Source: Neobacillus sp. FSL H8-0543
GTDB lineage: Bacteria; Bacillota; Bacilli; Bacillales; Cytobacillaceae
Direction: 5' to 3'
Assembly: GCF_038592905.1 (NCBI RefSeq)
Contig: NZ_CP151943.1
Location: 4,786,501 to 4,850,500, forward strand
DNA length: 64,000 bases
The notes beneath the pieces are model-generated. The model was not told the origin of the DNA. It did not search any database and saw only the letters and a list, made by a program, of their open reading frames with translations. The translations under genes were made by a program, and so were the position numbers. The stretch's first letter is position 1, and every line of letters begins with the position of its first letter. Positions 8,467 to 17,425 of the stretch are shown here, one piece after another.

Positions 8467-9405
8467 ATGAAAAAGAAAATGAACTATTTAATCGTACTTT
8501 TAACGATCATTTTTATGGTTGGTTGTACCAACTTAGAAGATACATCCAATACAAATGTAGAAACAGATTCACAAGAAGTAACCACAGTTGAAACAAATAA
8601 TAATAATGAAAAAGAAGAAACTGTCACTACGGTTGTTGATGAACCAATAGTAGAGGAAACACCAACCCAACCAAATATTGAACTGTTCTCTGGATACAAA
8701 CTTATTAGTGTTGACGGTGGTGATTTGTCTGGCAATCGTGAAGCTAATGTCGTCGTTGACATTGGTTATGGGGACCGTGAATACTGGGCATTTACGAATG
8801 AATACGGGCAACTAGTGCGTGTCATTGCTGCCGAAATCATTATACAAGACGACCGTAACGAACCTGTATTATCGTCTGGCAGATACTACTCTGATGAAGC
8901 AAAGGTTCCTGGTGTCGAAAGTGACGTTTTAGATGAAGGGCATGTTATTGCTGATTCTCTAGGTGGGGTATCGAATGCGTATAATATTACCCCACAAGAT
9001 AGTACGCTCAACCGGCATGGTGATCAAGCTTATATGGAAAACGCAATCCGTACGGCAGGTGGAGCAACTAATTTTGAAGCAATTATCACATATCCGAATA
9101 CAAAAACGCAGATTCCTTCAAGTTATCAGTATACCTATACTATAATGGGTAACGAGATTGTTGATACATTTGACAATGTGAACCCTGATGAAATAAACTC
9201 GTCACTCGGTTTAACAGGCAGTGAGCCTTCTAATTCAACTAGTACAAACACAAACGGTGATATTTCTAGTGTTGATACAAACGGTAATGGACAGGTGACG
9301 ATTAAAGAAGCAAAAGCAGCAGGTTTCAGTATGCCAATAACGAGTGCTCATTGGTTATACCCCTATATGCGCGATAATGATAATGACGGTATGGTAGGTG
9401 AGTAA
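8467..9405 (+). CDS. secreted DNA/RNA non-specific endonuclease lipoprotein with EF-hand-like tail
   Basis: 312 residues. A lipobox (FMVGC, Cys at 20) makes it a membrane-anchored lipoprotein; an acidic, Thr-rich linker follows. Residues about 75-230 match the Endonuclea_NS_2 type: EYGQLVRVIAAEI..., then DEGHVIADSLGGVSNAYNITPQDSTLNRHG, where the His of EGH is the likely catalytic base and the later Asn residues hold the metal. The C-terminus (DTNGNGQVTIKEAKAAGFSM then WLYPYMRDNDNDGMVGE) carries two Ca-binding-type D-x-N/D-x-N/D-G loops. Probably degrades extracellular DNA for defence, nutrition or competence. Ribosome site GGAG precedes the ATG. Single gene. Confidence 0.85.
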   Translation: MKKKMNYLIVLLTIIFMVGCTNLEDTSNTNVETDSQEVTTVETNNNNEKEETVTTVVDEPIVEETPTQPNIELFSGYKLISVDGGDLSGNREANVVVDIGYGDREYWAFTNEYGQLVRVIAAEIIIQDDRNEPVLSSGRYYSDEAKVPGVESDVLDEGHVIADSLGGVSNAYNITPQDSTLNRHGDQAYMENAIRTAGGATNFEAIITYPNTKTQIPSSYQYTYTIMGNEIVDTFDNVNPDEINSSLGLTGSEPSNSTSTNTNGDISSVDTNGNGQVTIKEAKAAGFSMPITSAHWLYPYMRDNDNDGMVGE

Positions 9406-9591
9406 TCCCCTAGAACTTTGAGGCAAAATAAATGAACGAAAGAACATTTTCCTCGTTGGACGATTTATAACAATTTGCAAATGGATGTCTGTATTGGAAC
9501 AACTGAAACTATTGGTCATAGTCATATCATCTATAAAATATGTACTGTGAAAATATAATTATTTTTCACTAACAGGTACGTTAGCTTAAGT

Positions 9592-9622
9592 TCGGGGCTG
9601 TCATTTTGGCAGCTCTTTTTAT
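9592..9622 (+). terminator. terminator
   Basis: GGGGCTG...CAGCTCT stem (with G-U pairs) and a T-run, 190 bases after the nuclease gene. The gap also contains family-like AT-rich sequence with no gene seen. Confidence 0.5.
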
Positions 9623-9734
9623 TGAATAAAGGAGCAAGGCGTATTGTTCCTGCCAGTCACGATCACATTCGGTCGATGGAGAAAAGTGTTTCCCTTTATT
9701 GAGAGGATTGGCGAGAGAGGTTCAATAAAAGAAA

Positions 9735-9820
9735 TGGTCTGGGGTCCCCCTGGGGGGTATGTCGTCTGTGATTGTGTTTCACTCTACTATAGCTCGCGGT
9801 AAATTTTTTTAAAAAAATAG
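9735..9820. repeat. cos-like repeat, copy 2
   Basis: CCCCTGGGGGGTA at 9747-9759, 40 bases, then TAAATTTTTTT at 9800-9810; CGCGG precedes the A/T tract where copy 1 has CTCGG. Spacing is identical to copy 1 while the bases between differ widely, so spacing is what has been kept. Confidence 0.45.
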
Positions 9821-9984
9821 CTTTTATCTATTATTATAACTTAATAAGTCGGATATTAATTGGTTCCTATTTAGGGCTATTTTTTGATTAATTATCAATA
9901 ATTAGAAAAGTTGTAACAAGTGAAAGCAGAAAACAAATAAATTAAGCAGTAAGATATTCTTGAAAGCCCTAAAGGAGGTATTTC

Positions 9985-10401
9985 ATGGAATTTTATCTAG
10001 CAAAAGATAAGTTTGTTTTGGGTGTTGCGGGAGGGGAGTTCTATACTTTAAATAGTGAACCCAAAGCGGTTATTTTAACAAAAGAGCCTGTTCCAACTAA
10101 AAAGTGGACTATACCTAGTGTAATAGACAAGACGCTTTTTGAAGGGGAAGAATGGACCATTGAAACTGAATTCCGAGAATTTTTATGTGATGAAAAAAAA
10201 GTCTACATCTTCCAATTTGAATACCATAGAACTGTACCAGGTTATTGTTGTGGTAAAGCCGAATTTTTCGTAACAGAGGAATATGCAAGAGAGAAAATAG
10301 ACTCGCTACGTAAAACTAGCAAAATCAGTGAATATAATTGGGATGCTACCAAACCAACTTGGAGAGAGGTTCAGCAGAAATTGTATTACCGTAAAGTCTA
10401 A
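9985..10401 (+). CDS. hypothetical protein, 138 residues
   Basis: Begins MEFYLAKDKFVLG behind a strong AAAGGAGGT. Predominantly beta, with aromatic residues and a CC pair (GYCCGKAEFFV). No signal peptide or membrane segment, no family recognised. Single gene bounded by the cos-like repeat upstream and a good terminator downstream. The coding pattern and ribosome site make it a real gene. Confidence 0.6.
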   Translation: MEFYLAKDKFVLGVAGGEFYTLNSEPKAVILTKEPVPTKKWTIPSVIDKTLFEGEEWTIETEFREFLCDEKKVYIFQFEYHRTVPGYCCGKAEFFVTEEYAREKIDSLRKTSKISEYNWDATKPTWREVQQKLYYRKV

Positions 10402-10429
10402 CAATTCCCCCTTTTTATACATAGCGAGG

Positions 10430-10457
10430 AACGTCACCTTAATTGGTGGCGTTTTTA
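10430..10457 (+). terminator. terminator
   Basis: AACGTCACC/GGTGGCGTT stem with a 6-base loop and T-run, ending the 138-residue gene. Confidence 0.75.
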
Positions 10458-10700
10458 ACATTTTGTTACTTAATATTACTAAATGTTAATTGGAATGTAG
10501 GAGTTAAACCATCATGTGCATAAAAAGTAGATATTTCCTTGTAGCGCGTTTTCGTTATGTAATGACATTACACCGTAATTTTTCCAATAAGAAGAACCAT
10601 GGTATTCCAACAAATAGAATTATTTGTAAATTATTCCTATTAAGAAAGGTCCCCTAATGATAAAATAGAATTATTATATCAAACAAATGGGGATTGTGTG

Positions 10701-11876
10701 ATGAGTAAAAGGATTTACTACCTATTAATGATTCTATGGATAGTGTCAGCCAATACAGCATTTGCCCACCCAGGAAATACGGATTCGAGTGGCGGTCATA
10801 CGTGTAGGACCAACTGTGAGCAGTGGGGATTGGATTACGGAGAGTATCACTATCATGATTCTTCTTCACCGCTTTCCAGCAGTGATTATGATGATGGTTA
10901 TAATCGAGGCTATGAAATAGCGTATAGTTATACCTCCCAATGTGAAGAGGAATATGAATGGTGGTGGGAAGGACCACAGACATTCGGTGACGGGTATGAG
11001 CAGGGAATAGAGGATGGTCATCAAGAGGGCATGTCCATTTGTTATAAGAATAGTCGCACTGCAGGGTATGAACAAGGATATTCGGATTACATAGACGATT
11101 ATGGATATGACGGTGAACCTCAAGAAACATATGACTACACAACATACGAGGAAGGCTACAGTGAGGGATGGGGGCAGGCGGAAAGTGAGGATGATAGTGA
11201 GTCAGAAGAAGCTTCATACGTTTCGTCCTACGACTCAACATCAGATTCAGATGAAGAATATTATTCTGATGAAGATATTAGTTCAATAGATCAAGAGTCA
11301 ATATATGATGATGGTTACGATGAAGGCTTTGAATCGGCGGTGGGGGAGTACCTTTATGATGACTATGATAGTAGTCTAGAAGAAAATGAACTCAAATTTT
11401 ATAAAAAAGGGTATTTTGCTGGTTATATAGAGGGAGGTGGAGGAAGCTTTTTTGAAAATATTTATTACTTTTTATTTCAAAAGTACATTGCAGCTACTGT
11501 AATAGTTATCATATTTATACTTTTAGGTGTATTTTGGATTATAACAAAAGTAAAAACTAAGAAACTGTTAAATAAAATTCCGGGTAATTCCAAAAAATCT
11601 GTTTCAAAAGAGAGTTTCTTTGCATGGGGGATAAGTGGCATTGTTATTGCTTCTGTCACTGGTTTTATCTTAATGAGTGACACAGATGAATCGGAACCAG
11701 TAAGCACTAATGAAACAGATAATCCTTATTCCTATACATCTATAGACCATGATTGTGGTGATTTTGAAACACAGAAAGAAGCTCAGTTATTTTATGAAGC
11801 AAACGGTGGACCTGATGAAGACCCACACGATTTGGATCGTGATAACGATGGAATGGCATGTGACTGGAATCAATGA
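10701..11876 (+). CDS. secreted/membrane YHYH protein with Excalibur domain
   Basis: 391 residues from the ATG at 10,701 (a GTG directly before is less likely because of spacing to GGGGA). A signal peptide ends TAFAHP; then HPGNTDSSGGHTCRTNCEQWG...EYHYH matches the N-terminus of the protein at 5650-6828. A long, very acidic Tyr/Gly/Glu region follows (residues 55-235) with repeated DGYxxGY...EGY motifs, two hydrophobic segments (about 262-282 and 310-330), and a C-terminal Excalibur calcium-binding domain (DHDCGDFETQKEAQLFY...DLDRDNDGMACDW). Probably a surface protein with Ca-binding ends. Role unknown. It and the nuclease both end in Ca-binding motifs. Confidence 0.75.
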   Translation: MSKRIYYLLMILWIVSANTAFAHPGNTDSSGGHTCRTNCEQWGLDYGEYHYHDSSSPLSSSDYDDGYNRGYEIAYSYTSQCEEEYEWWWEGPQTFGDGYEQGIEDGHQEGMSICYKNSRTAGYEQGYSDYIDDYGYDGEPQETYDYTTYEEGYSEGWGQAESEDDSESEEASYVSSYDSTSDSDEEYYSDEDISSIDQESIYDDGYDEGFESAVGEYLYDDYDSSLEENELKFYKKGYFAGYIEGGGGSFFENIYYFLFQKYIAATVIVIIFILLGVFWIITKVKTKKLLNKIPGNSKKSVSKESFFAWGISGIVIASVTGFILMSDTDESEPVSTNETDNPYSYTSIDHDCGDFETQKEAQLFYEANGGPDEDPHDLDRDNDGMACDWNQ

Positions 11877-11895
11877 AATATTGAAACAGTTTGTA

Positions 11896-12010
11896 AATAG
11901 GAGAAAATGGTTCCTATTTTAAGCAGACAAGTTTTGAGTATAAACTTGACTGTTCTGGGAGGCACTTTTCCTTGTTCCACTAACGAGCAGATTAGCTGAA
12001 GAAGATTTGT
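11896..12010. repeat. hairpin plus family A palindromic repeat
   Basis: AATAGGA/TCCTATT hairpin (11,896-11,919) followed by TTTTCCTTGTTCCACTAACG and AGCAGATTAGCTGAAGAAG (about 11,967-12,004), a member of the dispersed family A. Confidence 0.5.
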
Positions 12011-12055
12011 CTAAGCAATTAGTAATATTAAATAAAGAAGACAACAGTCCTCTTT

Positions 12056-12190
12056 ATTTAATATTCTTTATGAAGTCTTCTAACAAATCATATAACACGG
12101 ACGGTTCCCATTCTCCCATACCGTGTTCAGCAGTAAGAACAGGAACAGGATAATTTTTATTGCTTAGCATGGAGAAAATTATAGTTCTCC
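12056..12190 (-). pseudogene. 3' remnant of an unidentified gene
   Basis: On the minus strand a frame without a clear start reads ...RTIIFSMLSNKNYPVPVL then TAEHGMGEWEPSVLYDLLEDF and ends at a stop at 12,056. It looks like a genuine helical protein tail. No family recognised and no ribosome site; the rest is gone. Confidence 0.3.
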
Positions 12191-12424
12191 CTAAGATTTT
12201 TGTTTTTTCCACGTCCTCACGACCTTCTTAATGTTTAAATAGAATATTATTATAAAGGAAATCTGCCAAAACTCCCTTTTTTTATAATACCCAGCGTGAA
12301 ATTGAGAAATAAATATTAAAACAGAGTTTTTTTAAGAATATAGTCATATATTTCCATGATTAAGTGGATATCAAGAATGAACAGCATAAAAATTTGTAGA
12401 ATTATTACTATTGAGGGGATTTAT

Positions 12425-12574
12425 ATGTCGGAATATGAATTAGATGTTCTTAATCAAATTGAACAGGAAATATTAGAAGAGGAAGAAGGAAACTCCAGTG
12501 ATTCGGAAGAAAGCGCAGAAAAGGAAATAGAGAAAAAAAGAAAGCAGATGCTTTATGTATTGATGAAGAATTAA
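12425..12574 (+). CDS. small acidic protein leading the GHKL-TIR operon
   Basis: 49 residues from ATG 12,425, preceded by GAGGGGA. A longer reading from 12,356 is not supported by a ribosome site. Composition is highly acidic (EQEILEEEEGNSSDSEESAEKE) and ends in a Lys/Arg-rich tail. It is 50 bases upstream of the ATPase gene in the same direction, so it probably belongs to the same operon as a regulator, antitoxin-like or adaptor protein. That role is a guess from position only. Confidence 0.55.
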   Translation: MSEYELDVLNQIEQEILEEEEGNSSDSEESAEKEIEKKRKQMLYVLMKN

Positions 12575-12623
12575 TACTTGGAAATTAAGAAGAATACAGA
12601 GAAAAAGAGGATTGAATATTACT

Positions 12624-15023
12624 ATGTCTAATGAAGATATTTTACTAAATAAAGTTTTAGATGCGAGTTCCAATACAATTTGGGATGAATTGAAAAAGAT
12701 AAGAGAGTCTTCAGAAATAGAAAAACGGACTATTAGACGTAGATGGATATGGGAACTAATTCAAAATGCATCAGACTGTACACCTAAAGGTAAGAAAATA
12801 GATATAAAAATTAATTACTCTAATAATCAAATCATATTTAGTCATAATGGACTCCCATTTTCGTATGAAAATTTATTAGATTTAATCACACAAATCTCAT
12901 CTAAGCAAAGTTCAGAAGAAAAGAAAACAGGGAAATTTGGAACTGGTTTTATGTCAACTCATTTATTATCAGAGATTGTACAGATTCAAGGGTCGTTTAG
13001 TCAAGAAGATAGTAAGTATACAAAATTCGAGTTCATTGTTGATAGATCAGGAAATGATTATAGCGATATTAAGAATAAAACCAAAACTATGCTAGAACAA
13101 TTAGATCTTGTAAGCAAAAATCAAGAGGAACTACAAGAAAATTATGAGGACACAAAATTTATTTATTCAATAGAAGATGATGAAATAAGTAAAGCAGTAG
13201 AGAAAGGAATAGTAGACTTGAAAGAGACTATTCCTTATGTATTAACTTTTAATGAGAATATCAATTCTATTACATACAATGGTAATTGTTACAAGAAAAA
13301 TAATGAAATAACTTCAAGCAAAAATAACAAGATAAAAGTTGTTCAAATTAATGATTCTGATAGTAATAAAGAGTTACTAATAGTAAATGAAAATAATGTA
13401 ACGATTGGTTGCGCTATTGAACGTAAAGACGATAAGTTATATTTCTTGCCAATTTCCAGTACTATGGCAAAGGTTTTTTGTGAATTTCCTCTGTTAGGAA
13501 CTGAAAAATTTAGTTTTCCTATAGTGGTTAATTCAAGGTTTTTTGAAGTAGAAAGAGATAGAAATGCTATTAGGGATAGCAATAAATCAAATAATGAATT
13601 AATACAAGTAGCTGTCTCTTTATACAAGGAATTAATAGATTATTGTTCAAGTAATAACACGACAAAAAATGAATTTAATATTTGTATTTTAAATAAAGCT
13701 ACTTCATCATTTATTCAAGAGAATAGTTACAAAGAGATTAAAAAATATATTGATAAGAGTGCAATCATTCCTATTCATAATCATGTGGAAGGTTCAAAGC
13801 GATTGGCATTTAAAAATAGTGATGGAGACGTAGTAATAGGCATACCATCAACAATAGAAGAGATTCACCAGGGCTTACTTTGGGATATTTTATCTAATTT
13901 AAAAGCACTTCAGATACCAACTAAAGATACTTATAAAGGTTGGAATGCGGTGTTTGGAGGTAATGTTTCATTTTCTAGGATAAACAATACTTTAAAAGAT
14001 TCAAGCATTGATAAATTAGTCGCTTTTTTGAAAGATAAAACCCTATTTTTAGATTGGTTGAATGCTTTTTATATTCTCTGGATTAAGGATGAAGGTCTTG
14101 AGAAAGTTGTAGAATCAGTATTTATACCGAATCAAAATAATGAGTTTGTAAAATTCGACAAGATTTACTCCGATAAAAATATAGATGATGAACTCAAGAA
14201 TATTTTAACATTATTGGGTGGAAATATTAGAGGTCAGCTATTACACCAAGAAATTATTTCATTTGAACACTATTTCCAAGAACACCCCAAAAAAATTAAG
14301 ACTAATGAAATAGTCTCTGATCTGATTGAGTTTAAAGTATCAGAAATTCTAGGTAAGGAAACTGTGGATAGGGCAGAAAGAGAAGAACCTACTCAAAGAG
14401 TATTTAATAGATTAACTAATTGGTTCCTGTCAAATCCTGAAAAATCAAAAGAGTGGTTTGAAAATTTATATCCAAAGAGAATGATGTTATCTTCCCCAGA
14501 AGAAAATCTAAGAAGATATAAAATAGCCGAGAAAATAGAAGAAAACAATATTAAGTATGAAGAATTAGATGAAATTATTAATAATCGAGATAAAATAATG
14601 GAGATTATAACTAACTCTGAACTGAGCAAAGATGATATTATTGATCAATTAAAACATGTTATTACCTCATCCGAAGAAATGAAACGCTATGTAGAGAATT
14701 TACTACATAGAAGTACAGAAAATATTTTTAAGTATTTAAGCAGACTTAAAGATTATACACTTCCAGCAACTTTAGAAGAATGGATGAATGAAAAGTATTC
14801 TGATACGGTATTTCCAGCTAAGTATAACGGAAATGATTTTAGAATCGTTATTCGTCCAAGTGATTATCAAAAAATAATATTTTATTATGATGAAGAATTA
14901 GAGGCTTTAGATGATGTTAACTATCAATTGTGGACCGATGATGGAGAAGTACAACGAATGATTACTTTAGGTGATTTGCTTAAAACAACAGGTATATCTA
15001 AAATTCCATTGACTAAGTTATAA
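12624..15023 (+). CDS. GHKL (Hsp90-like) ATPase, candidate defence sensor
   Basis: About 799 residues. The N-terminal 130 residues hold a GHKL ATP-binding fold: N box RRWIWELIQNASD (about 40-51), FSHNGLPF as the G1 motif (72-79), and KTGKFGTGFMSTHLL as the G2 lid (about 102-116). This resembles the sacsin-type N-terminal ATPase of bacterial proteins of unknown function. The remaining 650 residues are helical and Lys/Glu-rich with no enzyme motif. AT-rich codon use suggests transfer. The next gene starts 15 bases later and encodes a TIR fusion, so the ATPase may sense infection and gate the TIR enzyme. Function inferred from partners, not shown. Confidence 0.75.
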   Translation: MSNEDILLNKVLDASSNTIWDELKKIRESSEIEKRTIRRRWIWELIQNASDCTPKGKKIDIKINYSNNQIIFSHNGLPFSYENLLDLITQISSKQSSEEKKTGKFGTGFMSTHLLSEIVQIQGSFSQEDSKYTKFEFIVDRSGNDYSDIKNKTKTMLEQLDLVSKNQEELQENYEDTKFIYSIEDDEISKAVEKGIVDLKETIPYVLTFNENINSITYNGNCYKKNNEITSSKNNKIKVVQINDSDSNKELLIVNENNVTIGCAIERKDDKLYFLPISSTMAKVFCEFPLLGTEKFSFPIVVNSRFFEVERDRNAIRDSNKSNNELIQVAVSLYKELIDYCSSNNTTKNEFNICILNKATSSFIQENSYKEIKKYIDKSAIIPIHNHVEGSKRLAFKNSDGDVVIGIPSTIEEIHQGLLWDILSNLKALQIPTKDTYKGWNAVFGGNVSFSRINNTLKDSSIDKLVAFLKDKTLFLDWLNAFYILWIKDEGLEKVVESVFIPNQNNEFVKFDKIYSDKNIDDELKNILTLLGGNIRGQLLHQEIISFEHYFQEHPKKIKTNEIVSDLIEFKVSEILGKETVDRAEREEPTQRVFNRLTNWFLSNPEKSKEWFENLYPKRMMLSSPEENLRRYKIAEKIEENNIKYEELDEIINNRDKIMEIITNSELSKDDIIDQLKHVITSSEEMKRYVENLLHRSTENIFKYLSRLKDYTLPATLEEWMNEKYSDTVFPAKYNGNDFRIVIRPSDYQKIIFYYDEELEALDDVNYQLWTDDGEVQRMITLGDLLKTTGISKIPLTKL

Positions 15024-15038
15024 GAGAGGTAATTTTTA

Positions 15039-16013
15039 GTGTTTAGAACAATTAAAGATATTGAAAACAAAATAAGTACAAACAATAGACAGAATACAAC
15101 CTATATACACCCAATTGCGAGTCGTGAAGAAATAGCAAAATTAATTGTTGCATACTCGAACAGTAACGGTGGAGATATAGTCTTTGGAATACGAGATGAT
15201 GGTAAAAGATTAGAAATAAAGAATTTTCCCTTTAGATTTGATTTGGAGAGAGTTCAAAATTTGATAGAGGGTATTATAGATCTTAAAAGTGAATACTTTA
15301 CTTTAAAAGGCATTAAGCTTTATTATATTTCTATTAATAAAGCAGAGGAATTAGTAAAAGTAAATAAAACAATTTATATAATTGGTGATAGTGGAGTGGC
15401 TGAACAGATGAAGAACCAGAAGATATTTATTTCATATTGTTGGAATGATGCAGCGTTTGCTGATTTAATTGATAATGATTTCAAAAATATGGGGTATACT
15501 TTAACTAGAGATGTTCGAAATATTGAGTTTAAAGATAGTATTAAAGATTTCATGAAAACTATTGGGAAACACGATTTTGTTATTAGTATTATTAGTGACC
15601 AATATTTAAAATCAGTAAATTGTATGTATGAGATTTCTGAAGTTATGCGTTCGCGTGAATATAAAAAGAAAATGTTATTGGTAATATTAAAAGATTCTGA
15701 TAAAAAATTTTTACCTTCACTTTCAGAGATACCGTCTACAATTGCAGCTAATATATACTCTTTTGAGCAACGGATAGGATATATATCTTATTGGGAAGAG
15801 AAAGAGAAGGCATACTCGGAAATGATTCGGAAAATAACTCAAGATACAAATAAGATAGAACCTTTACAGGAGTTAAAAAGAATAAAGAGTATTTCAAATA
15901 ACGTCAGTGAATTTTTATCTGATATAAGTGATTGGAACAATACTAATTTAAGTGACCTAAAAGCATCTGACTATACTACTTTTATAAAAGAAATTAACCA
16001 AAGTGTTAACTAA
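15039..16013 (+). CDS. AlbA_2-TIR fusion protein, candidate NAD-consuming effector
   Basis: 324 residues from a GTG with AGAGAGGT eight bases upstream. Residues 25-115 resemble the Schlafen/AlbA_2 nucleic-acid-binding fold (SREEIAKLIVAYSNSNGGDIVFGIRDDGK). Residues 127-260 are a TIR domain: KIFISYCWNDAAFADLIDNDF, then HDFVISIISDQYLKSVNCMYEISEVM, where Glu198 sits at the usual catalytic position after the (W)C. The C-terminal 60 residues are helical. TIR proteins in bacterial immunity often cleave NAD or make cyclic ADP-ribose signals. It is tightly coupled to the GHKL ATPase gene and ends at a strong terminator. I do not recognise this pair as a named system. Confidence 0.8.
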   Translation: MFRTIKDIENKISTNNRQNTTYIHPIASREEIAKLIVAYSNSNGGDIVFGIRDDGKRLEIKNFPFRFDLERVQNLIEGIIDLKSEYFTLKGIKLYYISINKAEELVKVNKTIYIIGDSGVAEQMKNQKIFISYCWNDAAFADLIDNDFKNMGYTLTRDVRNIEFKDSIKDFMKTIGKHDFVISIISDQYLKSVNCMYEISEVMRSREYKKKMLLVILKDSDKKFLPSLSEIPSTIAANIYSFEQRIGYISYWEEKEKAYSEMIRKITQDTNKIEPLQELKRIKSISNNVSEFLSDISDWNNTNLSDLKASDYTTFIKEINQSVN

Positions 16014-16089
16014 ATGATTGCTTTGAATTCATTTAATGCCATATACATTAGTGGAAAATTGTATTTTAATCAATCTTTTTTATAAAACC

Positions 16090-16136
16090 AACCCACGCAT
16101 TTTGATCAATCTTTGTTCAAAATGTGTGGGTTTCTT
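16090..16136 (+). terminator. terminator of the GHKL-TIR operon
   Basis: Long stem AACCCACGCATTTTGA pairing with TCAAAATGTGTGGGTT, followed by TTTCTTC. It closes the operon 80 bases after the TIR gene. Confidence 0.8.
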
Positions 16137-16267
16137 CTATTATAAAATCAACATTTGCAAAATGCTTATAATCGAACATTATTCGAAAGCTACATTATGG
16201 AAAGCCGTTCAAATAGGAGACGATAAGCATTTAACTACTAGGGTAGCAAATACATAGTAAAAAAGAT

Positions 16268-16375
16268 TATTGTGAAGAAATGTACTTAAAGTAATGGGTG
16301 CATTACTTCAACAATGAGGTAATGCCGTTTTCTTATTGAAGTAACGGGCAGAATAGCTCAATAACTATTACCTAT
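16268..16375. repeat. dispersed palindromic repeat, family A
   Basis: TGAAGAAATGTACTTAAAGT, then TTTTCTTATTGAAGTAACGG and GCAGAATAGCTCAATAA. The first part recurs near 34,197 and 56,392; the second is a family A palindrome. The rest of the 16,137-16,537 gap shows promoter-like AT-rich DNA only. Confidence 0.5.
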
Positions 16376-16537
16376 AAAACAATTATGTCGTTGCACTGGT
16401 TTATATTACTACATAGTTTTTTTGTCTGATATATTAAGTTCCTGTTGTATTAAGTTATAGGCATTGCATCTCACATATTAGCCCATAATATGGTATTTTA
16501 ATGTTAGAGAAAAAAACTACTGTTAGGAGCTTGAATC

Positions 16538-17272
16538 ATGAATATTTCAGAACTTATTGCTTTGGGAGAAAAAGTTGCAAAACAGAATTATAAATCAGGA
16601 GGTTACGGTAGCGGTTACTATTCTGGCGAAGCATACCAGAATTGGCTCGCTCTTGCCACACGATTTGTAGAATCCAACTTCCCTAACGATCCTGATACAA
16701 TACGATTTCGTAAAATAGCTGAAAATGCAAATGGTTTTGGAGATGATAAATATCATCCCCTTATATCAATCCTAAAGGCGTTTGAACAGAACCCGCCTGT
16801 ACCACAAAAAACTGATATAATGCCCATTATCGAAAAGTTATGCAATAACTTTAACAAATTCGATGTTAACATTAAACGTCGGCGTTCCAATCGTCCAACA
16901 ATAACAATCAATGATGAGTATGATATGCAAGATGCAATGTTAGCTATATTAAAGCTGTTTGTTGATGACATCAGACCCGAGGATTATGTACCAAGTTATG
17001 CTGGAGGTAATTCAAGAGTAGATTTTCTCTTACCTCAACATGGAGTAGTTATTGAGACGAAAATGACAAACAGGGGCTTATCCGATAAGCAGATCGGTGA
17101 ACAATTGATAATTGATTTTGAAAGGTATAAGCAACACCCAGAATATAGTCATTTAGTTTGTTTTGTTTATGACAAGAATTCGCATATTACAAATCCCCAC
17201 GGACTCATTAATGATCTTGAAAAACTAAGCGATCAAAATATGCGTATAACCGTATTTATATCCCCACAATAA
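16538..17272 (+). CDS. PD-(D/E)XK restriction-like nuclease (DpnII/MboI-like fold)
   Basis: 244 residues. The C-terminal half matches the defence-associated REase family: DEYDMQDAMLAILKLFVDDIRPEDYVPSYAGG, then SRVDFLLPQHGVVIETKMT with Asp162, Glu173 and Lys175 as the D-x(n)-ExK metal site. The N-terminal 100 residues are a helical domain often found with this nuclease. No methylase or partner is adjacent, so it is a solitary nuclease gene rather than a standard restriction pair. Ribosome site TTAGGAG lies upstream. Probably part of the island's anti-phage cargo. Confidence 0.75.
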   Translation: MNISELIALGEKVAKQNYKSGGYGSGYYSGEAYQNWLALATRFVESNFPNDPDTIRFRKIAENANGFGDDKYHPLISILKAFEQNPPVPQKTDIMPIIEKLCNNFNKFDVNIKRRRSNRPTITINDEYDMQDAMLAILKLFVDDIRPEDYVPSYAGGNSRVDFLLPQHGVVIETKMTNRGLSDKQIGEQLIIDFERYKQHPEYSHLVCFVYDKNSHITNPHGLINDLEKLSDQNMRITVFISPQ

Positions 17273-17425
17273 AATCCGTTATAACCACAACCGCAGTTAA
17301 ACTAATGGGGGTTTTAGTAAGAGAAGAGCTGGATTTCAGCATAAAGAAACTAGCCCAATTTTTGAGGCGAGTTTTGCCTTTTTAGTATATGCGTTTTACA
17401 ATGTCAAATTCACTGCTTTTTTTCT

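Noticed and set aside
16036..16257. Plus-strand open frame of 73 codons after the TIR gene
   Set aside because: It reads through a strong terminator hairpin and has no ribosome site.
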